Source: Pseudevernia furfuracea (Eukaryota > Ascomycota > Lecanoromycetes > Lecanorales > Parmeliaceae). From it: 64,000 nt of DNA. The notes under the pieces are model-generated. The model was not told the DNA's origin, made no database searches, and worked only from the letters and a program-made list of their open reading frames with translations. A program made the translations under genes and the position numbers. Below, in pieces: positions 1 to 10,330 of the stretch (positions are counted from its first letter, which is position 1; every line of letters starts with the position of its first letter). Where the stretch lies: positions 1,984,001 through 2,048,000 of the forward strand of contig JAIUPT010000033.1 in the NCBI GenBank assembly GCA_022315425.1, in the 5' to 3' direction.

Positions 1-375
1 AGGCGGGCCAGGACAAGTACCCGCCGACTTGTTGACACGGGTGTGTCGCAAAACTTTGCTGACGACTATTCACAAGCCTGAAGCATGTCGCGAACTATCC
101 GAAATCTTTTCAAGCATTGATGGCAGCGTAGGTCTTCTAAAGGCTTAGAAGTCAACCTTCCTTGCGCTTGTCGGTTCATCGCGCCACCTTGCCCTCGTTT
201 CACTCCTTCTTCCCACGCAAGTAACGAAGTGGCGCTTATCGGGAACGTAACGGCGTGTGTAGATATGAAAGCATGCCAGGTATATAGGACAGCTATTTTG
301 CTCATCAAGTACCCTCTCCACTGTTCTCCACTAACAAATAATCGGATATCTACTTGCTAGATTTCTCCTTTCTCA
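1..375. other. Intergenic, upstream of secreted protein gene
   Basis: No convincing coding sequence is seen. A short minus-strand frame at 66-308 has no recognisable motif. A TATA-like stretch (ggtatatagg) near 280-290 lies about 90 bases before the ATG at 376 and may be part of that gene's promoter. Confidence 0.5.
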
Positions 376-1401
376 ATGGCCTTTTCGAAAACCATGCTGC
401 GTGCATTCTTGCTATACCTTATCCATTCGACGGTAGTAAACTCGGCTCAAATCCTGGCTCCGCCCGATGTTTCTACCCTCACTAATCCAGATACCATTGG
501 AGCTGGAAACCTTTCTCTCGCAAACACCTCTTCACTCCTTGCTGACGACCCACACTTCTCCTTCGCTGTACTCGAGGGAACAGTCAAACTCCCCGGGAAA
601 GCATGTCTGATGGTAGCTTTTGCAACCCTGGTGAGATTGTCCTACGAAAACTTCACGCAACCCTTCAACAACGGGATCTTTTGGTCCGACGACTATCCAG
701 AAGTCATCATTGGGGTCAAAACATTTGAGAAACCAGGGCCGATTTTCCAAACCGGCCACGCCGCTGTCGCCGTGATGGATGTAATCACCATTATGGCGAG
801 ACAGAACAGGTACCGTAATACGACCTTGTCTATCCGTTTAACTAGGGGTAGCATGTCTATACCATGGGCCAATGTGAGGTTTTTTGCTGCGGGAAGCGTC
901 CCGATTCCGAAAACTTTGGGACTCGCGCCAACGGTGAACGCGCTACCGCAAGGACCGTACCTCACCAATTTCACCACCATTAACAATGGCACCAACGTCG
1001 TCTCTGCTGACGTCGACGTCGACAATGATAAACTTCTGGTCTTCGCCGAATACGAGGGAGGCACCTTGACTATCCCTGACGTCTTCATCACCCTCTACGC
1101 CTCCATAATTCACATAGCCCAGTTCCCGACCATGGATGCCATGGTGCCCTTCAATATCACACCCGACAATACCAATGCCCGGCTGGAATACGATCTGCTA
1201 GACCCACCGCCAACATCTACGTTCGTTTTCCAGTATGGTATGGCTGCTAGATCGCTGCAGACGCTGCCTAAGTATATGTTTGAGCAAGGAAAGTTCAATG
1301 AGATCAAGTTCATTAGTGGGTGGGAACAGACGCTGTTTGCTGTCGGGTCTTTAAAGAAGAAAACTCTGTCAGGAGCGCGTGTGGATGTTGAGAGGGTGTG
1401 A
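376..1401 (+). CDS. Secreted protein of unknown function
   Basis: Intronless, 341 residues. The N-terminus (MAFSKTMLRAFLLYLIHSTVVNSA) looks like a signal peptide with likely cleavage near residue 24. Several N-glycosylation sequons follow (for example NLS, NTS, NFT, NTT, NGT), which fits passage through the secretory pathway. There is no transmembrane helix after the signal and no GPI-like tail; the C-terminus is basic and polar. I do not recognise the family. The start is the first ATG of the frame, preceded by a TATA-like element. Similar intronless secreted proteins of this size are common and poorly characterised in plant- and litter-associated fungi, so no function is proposed. The real-gene call rests on length, the signal peptide and the sequons. 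Confidence 0.75.
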   Translation: MAFSKTMLRAFLLYLIHSTVVNSAQILAPPDVSTLTNPDTIGAGNLSLANTSSLLADDPHFSFAVLEGTVKLPGKACLMVAFATLVRLSYENFTQPFNNGIFWSDDYPEVIIGVKTFEKPGPIFQTGHAAVAVMDVITIMARQNRYRNTTLSIRLTRGSMSIPWANVRFFAAGSVPIPKTLGLAPTVNALPQGPYLTNFTTINNGTNVVSADVDVDNDKLLVFAEYEGGTLTIPDVFITLYASIIHIAQFPTMDAMVPFNITPDNTNARLEYDLLDPPPTSTFVFQYGMAARSLQTLPKYMFEQGKFNEIKFISGWEQTLFAVGSLKKKTLSGARVDVERV

Positions 1402-1495
1402 ATGATTGTTCTTTAGCCATGAGACTGTTCTTCTCGCTTAAACAAACAATCGCACCTGATCCGTCTGACTCCATCTCTAATGCGTAATGGACTTC

Positions 1496-2407
1496 TCAAG
1501 ACTCATTTCTCGAATTGCCAGCACTGCCTACGACAGGGACCAATTGTTGGACCTTGCGTGGATAGAACACCATGATGCTGTCATCTTTAACCGATGTTAT
1601 TTCTGTCTCGCCCAAATGAGGCACCAAACAAGTCCGTACCGCCTGAAACTCAAAGTGACTACGCCAGACCTTAAGAAGATCCTTATTAAAAAGATCATCA
1701 CGACGGTCAGGCCAGACAGCTAGCATGCTGATGGAGCCCGGCCACTTTACCGAAGTACGCAACACAACCTTCTCGAACCCTCTGAGACGTTGCAGACGGC
1801 TGAGGAGCTCGTATCCGACAACGAAGTACTTTTTCCCATGGGATTCGAAAGAGACGTTACACGTCTGGCGGTGCGGAGCGGGACCAGCGAAAAGATCGAG
1901 GAATTCAAGAAGCTCTGTAGAGTCATCTGGATCCGAACCTCGAGTGCTGTAGGCGATTCTGATGTGGACATTCTGTATCGTGGCAACGACTTCCTGACTC
2001 GGCTTCTGGCAGTGGATCCCGTTGTCGAACCCTGAGTTCATTCGATAAACCCCCTCTTTGGCAATCCGGGTTTCCCCTTCCTGCTTCATCGCTCTGGAGG
2101 TACGCATGAAATCGAGATAGCCGGAAGCAAGTAGGTGAGCGAAGATCTGGTCGCGAAGCTCGCGAGGTAGCTTGTAGAAATAGGGACCAAGTCCGGCGGG
2201 AATGTTGATGGACTTTGGTTGCACGAGGTACTCGTCCTGTGGCACCCGCTGCTTGATAAGTTGGATGAGGCTGTCCCGGTCGAACGTCGTAGGAGCATCT
2301 GTTGCATTCAGTGGCTTCTCGGTCATCTTAACAAGCGTCGTAACCGTACCCTCTAGCTCTTCTTTGAAGGCCTCAAAAGTCATGGTCTTCTCTGATGGCG
2401 TGCCCAT
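1496..2407 (-). CDS. F-box-like protein of unknown function
   Basis: Intronless, 303 residues. Around residues 78-92 it carries the fungal F-box-like motif LPRELRDQIF followed by HLLAS. Many Pezizomycotina proteins have this motif near the N-terminus followed by a diverged leucine-rich or unclassified region. F-box proteins bind Skp1 and bring substrates to SCF ubiquitin ligases; whether this one does is not shown by the sequence. The rest (residues 95-303) has alternating hydrophobic and charged segments without a recognisable repeat. There is no signal peptide or membrane segment. The ATG at 2407 is the first of the frame. It converges on the secreted-protein gene, with about 95 bases between the stops. 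Confidence 0.65.
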   Translation of the reverse strand: MGTPSEKTMTFEAFKEELEGTVTTLVKMTEKPLNATDAPTTFDRDSLIQLIKQRVPQDEYLVQPKSINIPAGLGPYFYKLPRELRDQIFAHLLASGYLDFMRTSRAMKQEGETRIAKEGVYRMNSGFDNGIHCQKPSQEVVATIQNVHIRIAYSTRGSDPDDSTELLEFLDLFAGPAPHRQTCNVSFESHGKKYFVVGYELLSRLQRLRGFEKVVLRTSVKWPGSISMLAVWPDRRDDLFNKDLLKVWRSHFEFQAVRTCLVPHLGETEITSVKDDSIMVFYPRKVQQLVPVVGSAGNSRNES

Positions 2408-3892
2408 AGTGGCGTGCTACTCCAAGAACCTGGGACCTTGAAAGGTGAGACATTGTGGGCGGGATGAATACCAGAGACTTACAGATGTAATGGAAATTTT
2501 GAATCCGCCCGAAATTGTTTTGGAAGAATAAGGGAACAGGTGGATGCCGGAGGGAGGAGTAGAAGAGTAAAGAAGTTGAAGAAGACAAGAGAAGTCACAG
2601 GCGGAAGTTTCAATTGATGTTTCATGATGGGTGGAGCCTTGTTTGAAAATCAACCAAAGCACAAAATTGGTAGGGCAACATGGACAACTCAGGCGTATGG
2701 TTTTACTCGCCTTTGCATCAGTTTTAGTAGACTACGTGATCTTTATGATGGGCATGGCCGGAGCGAAGCTGTTATGTTAGCAAATATGCTAGCGTGCGAT
2801 GCGACCAGAAGAGATTGTAAAGGTATCAGCCTGAAGGCGATATATAGGGATAATTAGATGCAGCTGAGTGGATTTGAGCGGGAAGGGTAGAAAGTTACAG
2901 GATCTTGTGCCTGGCTAGGAGTATCTCAGAGAATCTGGTATGATTACAATAGGGATGATTGAAGGGACTTTTGTCTGGGCAGTTCACTCACTACAGAGTG
3001 GCGGATGGTGGCAAAGCGATACGATTGCGGGATACTACCTGATGCTTGTTCACAAAAAGGAATATCATCAAATCATAATCGTGGTCCTTCATCACTTGAT
3101 CATTGATTTAAAAAAGCAAGCATCAGCAATTGATCAACGCACCAGTACTTAACTGATGACTCTAATATAGACAAAGGAAGTCAAGCTTTGCGGCGTCCGC
3201 GGCGTCAGCGGCATCGGTCGCGAGCCTCATCATAAGTATCTTTGAATCCAATCATTTCAACATGTGTCTGAGAGGTGCGCATCCAAGCCAGGAAAACTCG
3301 GTTTCGACTGCATCGTGAACCTTGTAGATAAAAAGTTGCGATTGGCTTGTCAAGTACCAAGCTCACCAAGCAACACGGCAGCGGGTACGCCGGGACCCTT
3401 AATGCCTCAGAGGCTCAGCTCCCCGGGAGATATTGATACGCGAGGCGCACTGCACGCGACACGGAGCATTGAAGCGTCTGGTCGAGACTGAAAGACAACC
3501 CAAGCTCTCATCACCCTTTCACATTGCTTCCAGCAAGTGATCATGAAATAGTGCGCACTGCGCAAAGATGGCCTTTGGACTTTGGAGCAGGAAAGAGGCG
3601 TAGGAATAAAATGGTGTTGGTGGACCCTCTTAGGCAGGTATAAGCTTGCTTAGCGTCTAAGGCCCGCTATCTCCTCCCCTAATATTAAAGTAATGTCCAA
3701 ATGTAATCCCCTCCCAAGTGCAACCCAAGCTTACCTCAGGACCCCGTGCCCGACCATGGTACCAACTACGAAGATCCATAAAGTGGGGGACCGTTCCCTC
3801 ACAAATGTGCATTCTCTTCCTCAAATCTCCTTGGAGCGTCCAACAATCCTACAAATCGACCAGTCCTCGAGCTTCTCTGTCGAATCGTCACT
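2408..3892. other. Intergenic, 1.5 kb, upstream region of permease and F-box genes
   Basis: Short frames in both strands have no recognisable motif and no splice-linked continuity. The stretch separates two divergent genes (F-box-like on minus, permease on plus), so it must hold both promoters. A small alternating GC-rich patch (gcggcgtccgcggcgtcagcg) lies near 3190-3210. Nothing else is seen. Confidence 0.5.
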
Positions 3893-5592
3893 ATGAAGTT
3901 CCTCGGTAGTTCAGAGAAGGCCATCAACCATTCTTCTCCAGAGCGCGATGAAGCTGCATTTCATAGCACACCGTTGGAAGACCACCAAAAAGGCCGCTGG
4001 GAGCGCAGCTGGCCTACGATTGCTTGCGGGGCTGGACTCTTCTCTGATGGCTATGTCAACGGGTCAGAACCCCACACATAACTCTCTGCGCAGCTCATAC
4101 TCACCTTTGGCGTCCGGCAATCTAGGGTCATCGGCCAAGTGAACACTATACTGAAAGCGTTGTATAAGAAGGAGTACACAAACTCTCCCGCGCAGAGCAA
4201 TGTCAATTCGATAGCTTTTGCCGGTACCGTCGTGGGCCAGCTATTCTTTGGATGGATGAGCGATCACGTCTCGCGGAAATGGGCTCTGATGACCTCGACA
4301 GTCATACTCTTCATCTTTGCGGCTCTGAGTGCAGGGTCCTATGGTGGTGGCTCTATCAATGGCATGCTTCAAGCCCTCACCGCTTGGCGATTCCTACTTG
4401 GTATCGGTATCGGGTGCGTTACTCTACGCGGCGATCGTGCTTATGGCTAACGAAAATGCAGCGGTGAATATCCGGCTGGCAGTGTAGCCTGCGCGGAGAG
4501 CACTGGCGAGCTAAAAGAGGGGCATAGAAACAGGTGGTTCATCATGTTTACCAATGTCCAGATCGATATCGGATTCGTTGCTTCCTCGTTGGTACCTATG
4601 ATTGTGGTATTGGCTTGTACGGACAGCCATCTACGCGCAGCATGGAGAATATGCCTCGGACTCGGCGTCATTCCCCCTCTCAGTCTTATATATCTACGGT
4701 TGAAACTTCAAGAGCCGGAGGAATTTAATCGCGAAACCATGAAGAACACACGAACTCCATGGTGGTTGGTAATCAAGTATGTCGAGACTCGCGCGATACA
4801 TACCCTTCATATGATCAAAAGCTGAACATGAGTAGGTTCTACTGGTTCCGCCTTCTGGTGGTGTCCATGATCTGGTTCATTTACGACTTCCTAACGTACT
4901 CGTTCTCCATCTACTCATCAGCCTGGCTTTTGATCATCCTCGGAGACTCAGCCCCCATCTGGAAAACCTTCGGCTGGGATACAGTTATAAACCTCTTCTA
5001 TTTGCCCGGCGCAATTGGCGGTGCTTTCCTAAGCGACATTATCGGCCCTAAGCTTGCACTTGGCTCATTTGTCTTAGCCCAGGGTATCGTAGGCTTTATC
5101 ATGTCAGGCTGCTATCCCTACCTCGACAAGGCTAGCACTGTAGGTGGCTTCGTCGTTGTCTACGGCATCTTCCTCTCTCTCGGAGAAGCAGGACCCGGCG
5201 ATAACATTGGCTTGGTCGCGTCCAAGACCAGTGCCACAGCAATCCGTGGCCAATACTATGCCATTGCCGCTGCAATGGGGAAGATCGGCGCTTTCGTTGG
5301 AACCTACGTCTTCCCAATCATTCAAGATAACGCTCCAGGTGGGGCGGACAGCAACCGAGGCGGCCAAGATCCGTTTTTCGTCAGCAGTGCTCTTTGCATA
5401 TTCAGCGCCTGTTTGGCATTCTTCCTTTTGCCCCATATTGGGCAAGATACGATTACGAGTGAGGATCTGAAGTTCAGGGCTTATCTTGAGGAGCATGGAT
5501 GGGATACTAGGCAGATGGGCTCGAAGGACTATCAGATGAACAGCAGCTCTACTGTGGATGAGATTGGTCAATCGGCAGGAGAGAAGGTGTAG
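3893..5592 (+). CDS. MFS transporter, Git1-type glycerophosphodiester permease
   Basis: Four exons: 3893-4062, 4126-4413, 4462-4776 and 4836-5592, giving 509 residues. All three introns are phase 2 GT-AG and restore one continuous major-facilitator protein. Recognisable stretches in order are DGYVNG (TM1), FAGTVVGQLFFGW.SD..SRK (TM2 and the loop 2-3 signature), GGEYPAGSVACAE, the second-half YWFRLLVVS..WFIYDF, FYLPGAIGGAFLSD and GPGDNIGLVASKTSATAIRG. These match the fungal Git1 family, which imports glycerophosphoinositol and glycerophosphocholine across the plasma membrane and can carry phosphate. Length fits the family (about 500). Both termini are polar and cytosolic. Substrate within the family cannot be told from sequence. 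Phosphate-responsive expression is known for yeast GIT1, but no Pho4-type site was identified here. Confidence 0.88.
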
Positions 5593-5953
5593 AGCCTTTG
5601 TTGGAGAGATTATGATGGATAGCTGGAGATTTCCGGGATGATTTTTAGGGGTATCAACCTACTTGCAAACAGAATATCCCAAATTGAAATTGAATTGGAC
5701 CATCTTTGAAGAGCAACCGAGTCGTTACCTTCACAAGCTTCACCACAAGCCCGGAGATAAGAAATCGGATTTTATCGCTCTTCACTTCACGACCTTACAC
5801 TCGTAATGAGTTCACATGGTACATGGACAATCCCTCGTATTCCTCCGTCAAGCACTTGATCATCCCAAATTTCCTGCGGTGAAGGCACATCAACCAAATT
5901 TATTCATCAACCCCCAACGCCGAATCTCACTTTCCACACAACTCACACGCAAG
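5593..5953. other. Intergenic between permease and MTAP genes
   Basis: No coding sequence is recognised. It holds the 3' end of the permease transcript and the promoter and leader of the phosphorylase gene; the last 60 bases are C/A-rich, as in many fungal 5' leaders. Confidence 0.5.
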
Positions 5954-7227
5954 ATGGACAACCTCCCCACTACATACGCAGGCAAGCACCCTCTCCTCTA
6001 CCTCCAAAACCCCACTAGAATCCCCCATCAGACCCCGTTCCCATAGCCATAATCGGCGGCACCGGCCTCTCCTCCCTCCCCTCACCCCCCTTCACACCGG
6101 TCGCCCTCATCCCACCGACCCCCACTCCCTGGGGCCTCCCTTCCTCTCCAATCGCCATCCTCTCCTACACCCCTCCTTCCCCATCCACCGGCCTGCCAAC
6201 ATCCCCAGGATCGAAACCAACGGTAGTAGCCTTTCTGGCCCGCCATGGACTGCATCATCAGTTCGCCCCGCACGAAATACCCAACAGAGCCAACGTGGCG
6301 GCGTTGAAGAAATTGGGTGTCAAAGCCGCGGTGGGGTTTAGTGCTGTGGGGAGTCTCAGGGAGGAGGTGAAGCCGAGGGATTTCCTCGTGGCTGGCGGGG
6401 TGGTGGATTGGACTAAGGGTGTGAGTTGAACTGCTCGCCACTTTCTGCACGGGGTGAGGGGAGGTGATGGGAGATTGGAGGAGTGGGAAGGACGAAACTC
6501 TCGGGGAAGGATTAGGCATTACCGGGGGGCTGATCAACATGGTGTGAGATCAGGTACGGCCGTGGACGTTCTTCGAGAACGGAACCGTAGGCCATGTCAG
6601 CATGGCGGACCCATTCGATGGTCCTCTTTCCAAAACCGTCCATGATGCAATAAGTCGGTCGGGGGTATTGGAGGGCGAGCATGTCAAGGCACATAGTGCG
6701 GGGACCGTCATCTGCATTGGTATGATACATAACGTCGCTCTCCACTCCACCGTACGTGCTGTGGGAATACATGCTAAGAACCTTTTTGTTTGGCTTGGAC
6801 AGAAGGGCCGCAGTTCTCAACCCGCTCCGAATCCCTCCTTTACCGATCCTTTCCCACTTCTCCTCCCATTTCCGTCATCAACATGTCCGCCGTGCCGGAA
6901 TGCAAACTCTTCCGCGAAGCTGAAATCGCTTACGCCCTTATTTGCATGAGTACGGATTATGACAGCTGGCATAGCACGAATGAGGGAGTGTCGGTGGAGA
7001 TGGTGATGGGCCATATGGTGGCGAATGGGGCGAATGCGAAAAGGGCGGTCGCGGCTGTGTTGGAGGAGTTGAGTAAGGAGGAGGTGAAAGAGGTTGTGGG
7101 GGAGAGGTGGACGATGGCGAGTAGGGGGGGCGTTATGGGGTTACATAAGAGGGATGGGAGGGGGGAGGAGGCGGTGGGGAGGTTGAGATGGTTGTTTGGG
7201 GAGAAGTGGGTTGATGGTGGCGAGTAG
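5954..7227 (+). CDS. MEU1: S-methyl-5'-thioadenosine phosphorylase
   Basis: Four exons: 5954-5981, 6047-6420, 6554-6719 and 6803-7227, giving 330 residues. It cleaves methylthioadenosine, the by-product of polyamine synthesis, to adenine and methylthioribose-1-phosphate in the methionine salvage pathway in the cytosol. Family signatures of the PNP/MTAP phosphorylases are in order: AIIGGTGL near residue 10, LARHG..HQFAPHEIPNRAN, SAVGSLREE, RPWTFF, HVSMADPFD, EGPQFSTRSES, INMSAVPE and MSTDYDSW. The last three form the substrate pocket, and INM with DYD is characteristic of MTAP rather than of PNP. Intron 1 appears to be a GC-AG intron (5982-6046); introns 2 and 3 are GT-AG. Length is close to fungal MTAPs, with a small proline-rich insert after the first strand. 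Convergent with BUD22, 81 bases apart. Confidence 0.9.
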
Positions 7228-7308
7228 GCACCTGTCTTTGGTATACGGAATGATTATGATGCCTGAGCAGCAAGCGATATAGACAAAATATGCATTGAGC
7301 TGATCACA

Positions 7309-8721
7309 TCAGTCAAATACGACCTTCTTCCCCTGAAACGGCATGGTTTTCTTCTGCTCTTTCGCCTTCCTAGCCGCCTCCCACGACGGATGCAATGGCC
7401 CTTCAGCAGCTGGCTTCGGCTTTGCTTTCCTGGCCACGACCGGATCACTATTAGCACCCGTGCTCTTCGCAAACCTCTCACCACCCCTGCTACCTCCTCT
7501 CCCAGCATCTACCCCCCTTCCAAGCCCACCTCTCCCTCTTCCCCTCTTTCCCCTCTCATCCACCTCCTGCGCACCCTTCCTGGCATCCCACCCTCGATCC
7601 CTATCCTGAGCTTGGTTCTTCATATGGTTGGCATTCTTGCCAAACTTCTTCTCCCACAACGCCCGGCGTGCTTGCTGGCCCATCCTGTTTTTGCGTCCTT
7701 CTGTTTTGGCGGCGGAGGAATCGTTGTCGTCGGAGGCGAGGTCGGAGTCGCTGCCGGACCAGTAGCCCCCGAGGGAGAGGGACGGGAGGAAGGTTGTTGA
7801 TTTTGGAGGCGCGGGGGGGGGCTTGGGGCGTTTGGATTCAGGAGGGCGGTCGAGGTCTGTAGGGTGTTCTTCGAGGGTGGATTCGTCTTCCGATGCATCT
7901 TCGTCTGTGATACTCATGTCGTCCTTCCCCCTCTCCATCCGATCATGATCCTGGCCCTCGACGTCTTCTCCTCGCGACTCCTCGTCCGAGGACCCAGCAA
8001 GCCGTGAAGCATACGCGTCGTAGTCCAGCTCATCATCGTCGCCCTCTCCGTCCCGTGAGTTTTCCTGCATGCTCTGAGGGGTAGAGATGCCACCCCACTC
8101 GTCTCCGACGGAACTGGTACTCATTGATCGCCCATCCTTCCTTGGTGGAGACGAGACCTTTGTCGTTCCAGCAGAGAGCCCGCCCTCGTAGTCTCTTGCC
8201 CTCATCCGTTTCCTGCCATTCGGCTTGACCTCTTCGATACCAAGCACTGCCCGTATGCCTTTCAGCGCATCCGTCATAGCCCCCTGCACGGGACCCGACT
8301 TGAACAGCCTCGCCAGCACATTCGCACCCGCCGTCCCTTGCGGCTTCTTCGAGGCCTCGATCGTCGCCCGCACATGGTGTGGGAACGCGGGCGCCGAGGC
8401 TATCGATTTGATCTTCAGCAACGACTTGTAGAGATGGGTTTCCGCGCTCTTCCCCAGATCCAAGCCCTTCAGCGCGGCCACCTCGGCCTCCAAGCGTGCG
8501 GTCTCCGCGGCATTGCTTTCTGTTTTTTGGGCGGTCTTCTGCCGCCGCCCCAGCTTCTGACGCTCGAATCCTCGGGATACTTTCAAGGAGCGGAAGAGGG
8601 ACGTTTTGCCTTGGTCGAGCAGGCCGTCGAGTTGGAGCCGTTGCAGGCGGAGTGCTCTCGCTGTCGTGCTGTCGGAGTCGGCTGGCGAGCCGCCGATCTT
8701 GTCGTGTTTGCGTTTTAGCAT
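7309..8721 (-). CDS. BUD22: BUD22-like rRNA-processing protein
   Basis: Intronless, 470 residues from the ATG at 8721; the frame is open three codons further but only to a TTG. The N-terminal third is charged and probably helical, with an HHVRATIEASKKP segment; the middle is very acidic (Asp/Glu/Ser runs around residues 215-285). The C-terminus has the Bud22 signature: FLPSLSLGGYWSGSDSD, then ALWEKKFGKNANH, then a basic Arg/Gly-rich patch, and finally LHPSWEAARKAKE and FQGKKVVFD at the end. Bud22/SRFBP1 proteins act in the nucleolus in 18S rRNA maturation and 40S assembly; the alternating acidic and basic low-complexity segments fit that. The upstream 212 bases are shared with a divergent membrane-protein gene. 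A C-run at about 7811-7818 lies inside the gene and keeps frame. Confidence 0.88.
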   Translation of the reverse strand: MLKRKHDKIGGSPADSDSTTARALRLQRLQLDGLLDQGKTSLFRSLKVSRGFERQKLGRRQKTAQKTESNAAETARLEAEVAALKGLDLGKSAETHLYKSLLKIKSIASAPAFPHHVRATIEASKKPQGTAGANVLARLFKSGPVQGAMTDALKGIRAVLGIEEVKPNGRKRMRARDYEGGLSAGTTKVSSPPRKDGRSMSTSSVGDEWGGISTPQSMQENSRDGEGDDDELDYDAYASRLAGSSDEESRGEDVEGQDHDRMERGKDDMSITDEDASEDESTLEEHPTDLDRPPESKRPKPPPAPPKSTTFLPSLSLGGYWSGSDSDLASDDNDSSAAKTEGRKNRMGQQARRALWEKKFGKNANHMKNQAQDRDRGWDARKGAQEVDERGKRGRGRGGLGRGVDAGRGGSRGGERFAKSTGANSDPVVARKAKPKPAAEGPLHPSWEAARKAKEQKKTMPFQGKKVVFD

Positions 8722-8933
8722 TGTCGCCAAAGAAGTGTGGGAATTTCGAGTGTCGTAAGTTAAGTATCCGAAGTTGGTGGCTTTCAGCCTTAAGTATGGG
8801 ACATTGAGGTTTTTGGAACTCTCTCTCTGCTTAATTCCGCTGTGTGCTTCGTGTACTTTGTATGATGGGCCTCTGATTAGTCGAGGGTGTAAAATGTTGT
8901 GTTTATAACATTAGTACATGTGTCTGTGTAGTG

Positions 8934-10115
8934 ATGCCTTCTTTCATCAACGCTACAAAGGTTGCTCTTGCTCTCCTCTCTGCAGCTGGCTTTTATTGCA
9001 CTTGGTATTTACTGTTGAACAATGGCACTACTGACTATATGGCTCACATCCGAGATGTTGGCCCTCGACTACTGCCAGGGACGAAAGGGCCGGTGAGGAC
9101 TGTTTATACTGGTGTTCCTGCGATCGATTACCAATTGACCGTTCTGGCGCTGTTCTTCTGGGAGAACGTCGACGGATCCAATCCGGCGGGATCTCTATTC
9201 TGCTTTTATTTTGCCACACAGGTTGCTTGTGGATGGGGCTTGCTTATGATTGAGGGGTTGAGGTATGGAAATCGAGGGACTCTTATATCCTTGTAGGTAC
9301 AGTATGACCCAAGGACCACAACGATGCTGATGGGAGAAAGCATTGGGACATGGGGCGTCTTGGTGCAGAATGCAGCATATGCTGTCATCATTCCTGTTTG
9401 GTGCATCGTCTACCTTTCGACATCACCTAGACTCGTTTCCCACATTCTGGTCGATGTACCGAACCTTGTGGGAATCGCGATTTCGATGGTTTTAGGCTAT
9501 GCCCTGCCTACCATCTTGATGTCGTTGCCTGCTCCCTCGATCATCGATTATGACCTCAAGCAGTGGCTCATGACTTTCTGGCAATTTTTTCCCGTCTGGG
9601 TCTCCGTGGTGCAGGGAGTGGTGGCTTACCTGCTGCCAAGACCCGGAAAAGCAGTGCCATTTTCCCACATGCTGAGGTCGATGAGGGTCCTATACGCCGG
9701 CCTTCTCACCGCGGCTGGAATCGGTCAAATCTCTACCGTGACCTTAATGGCCACGTCGAAGTTCTTCCCGGGCTTATTTGCCCCCGAATTCGTCGGCGTA
9801 TTCAATCCCTCTGATGTCTTGCTGCCAGCAGCAATATCTCCGTCCACCAAGATGCCGTCAATAGGAGCGGGAGCTTTGCTCTTGTTTCAGTACGACTACT
9901 TCATTGGATCGGCGTCCATGGCTTTGTGGAGCACTACGCTGTTCCTCAGTAAGTACAGAAATGGGAAGACCAAGCAAAGTTTGGCGTTGATGATTGCTGG
10001 AGGCGTTATGACGATGGCTTTGACGGGTCCGTTGGGCTATGTAACGGCTTCTATTTGGGCAAGGGATGAGCTGATTATTGCGGAAGCTGAAGATGATGGT
10101 AAGAAGGCGCGATGA
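8934..10115 (+). CDS. Polytopic membrane protein, family common in fungal metabolite clusters
   Basis: Two exons, 8934-9292 and 9341-10115, giving 377 residues. The 48-nt intron starts GTAGGT, has a CTGAT branch site and ends AAAG; without it the frame stops at a TAG at 9294. About eight to nine hydrophobic segments can be seen, starting with VALALLSAAGFYCTWYLLL. Conserved-looking motifs are FFWENVDGSNPAGS, ACGWGLLMIEGLR.GNRG.LIS and, after the splice, TWGVLVQN. I know this motif set from uncharacterised integral membrane proteins that often sit beside polyketide or terpene genes; some are annotated as cluster membrane proteins or terpene-cyclase-like. No biosynthetic enzyme adjoins it here, so its role is not inferred. 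Real-gene confidence is high, function unknown. Confidence 0.8.
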
Positions 10116-10330
10116 GGGCCCCGCGCGGTAAGGAATGAGTAATGGTTCATAATGAAACGACTGTAGAAGAGAGTCTCTGCATAACATTGCCTTTCTTGAG
10201 CGCACCATGTCAGTCTGTGCGTAGTATTGATTGATTTCACATCTATATACAAAAGCCCGCTGTAACAGAGAGCCGGGGAGGGGGCGCCTTGAGAGCGGGC
10301 CCGAACATGAATGAAAGGTTTTTCTCGGTA

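Noticed and set aside
3264..3491. Short plus-strand frame before the permease gene
   Set aside because: 75 residues of mixed composition with no start context or motif; more likely chance.
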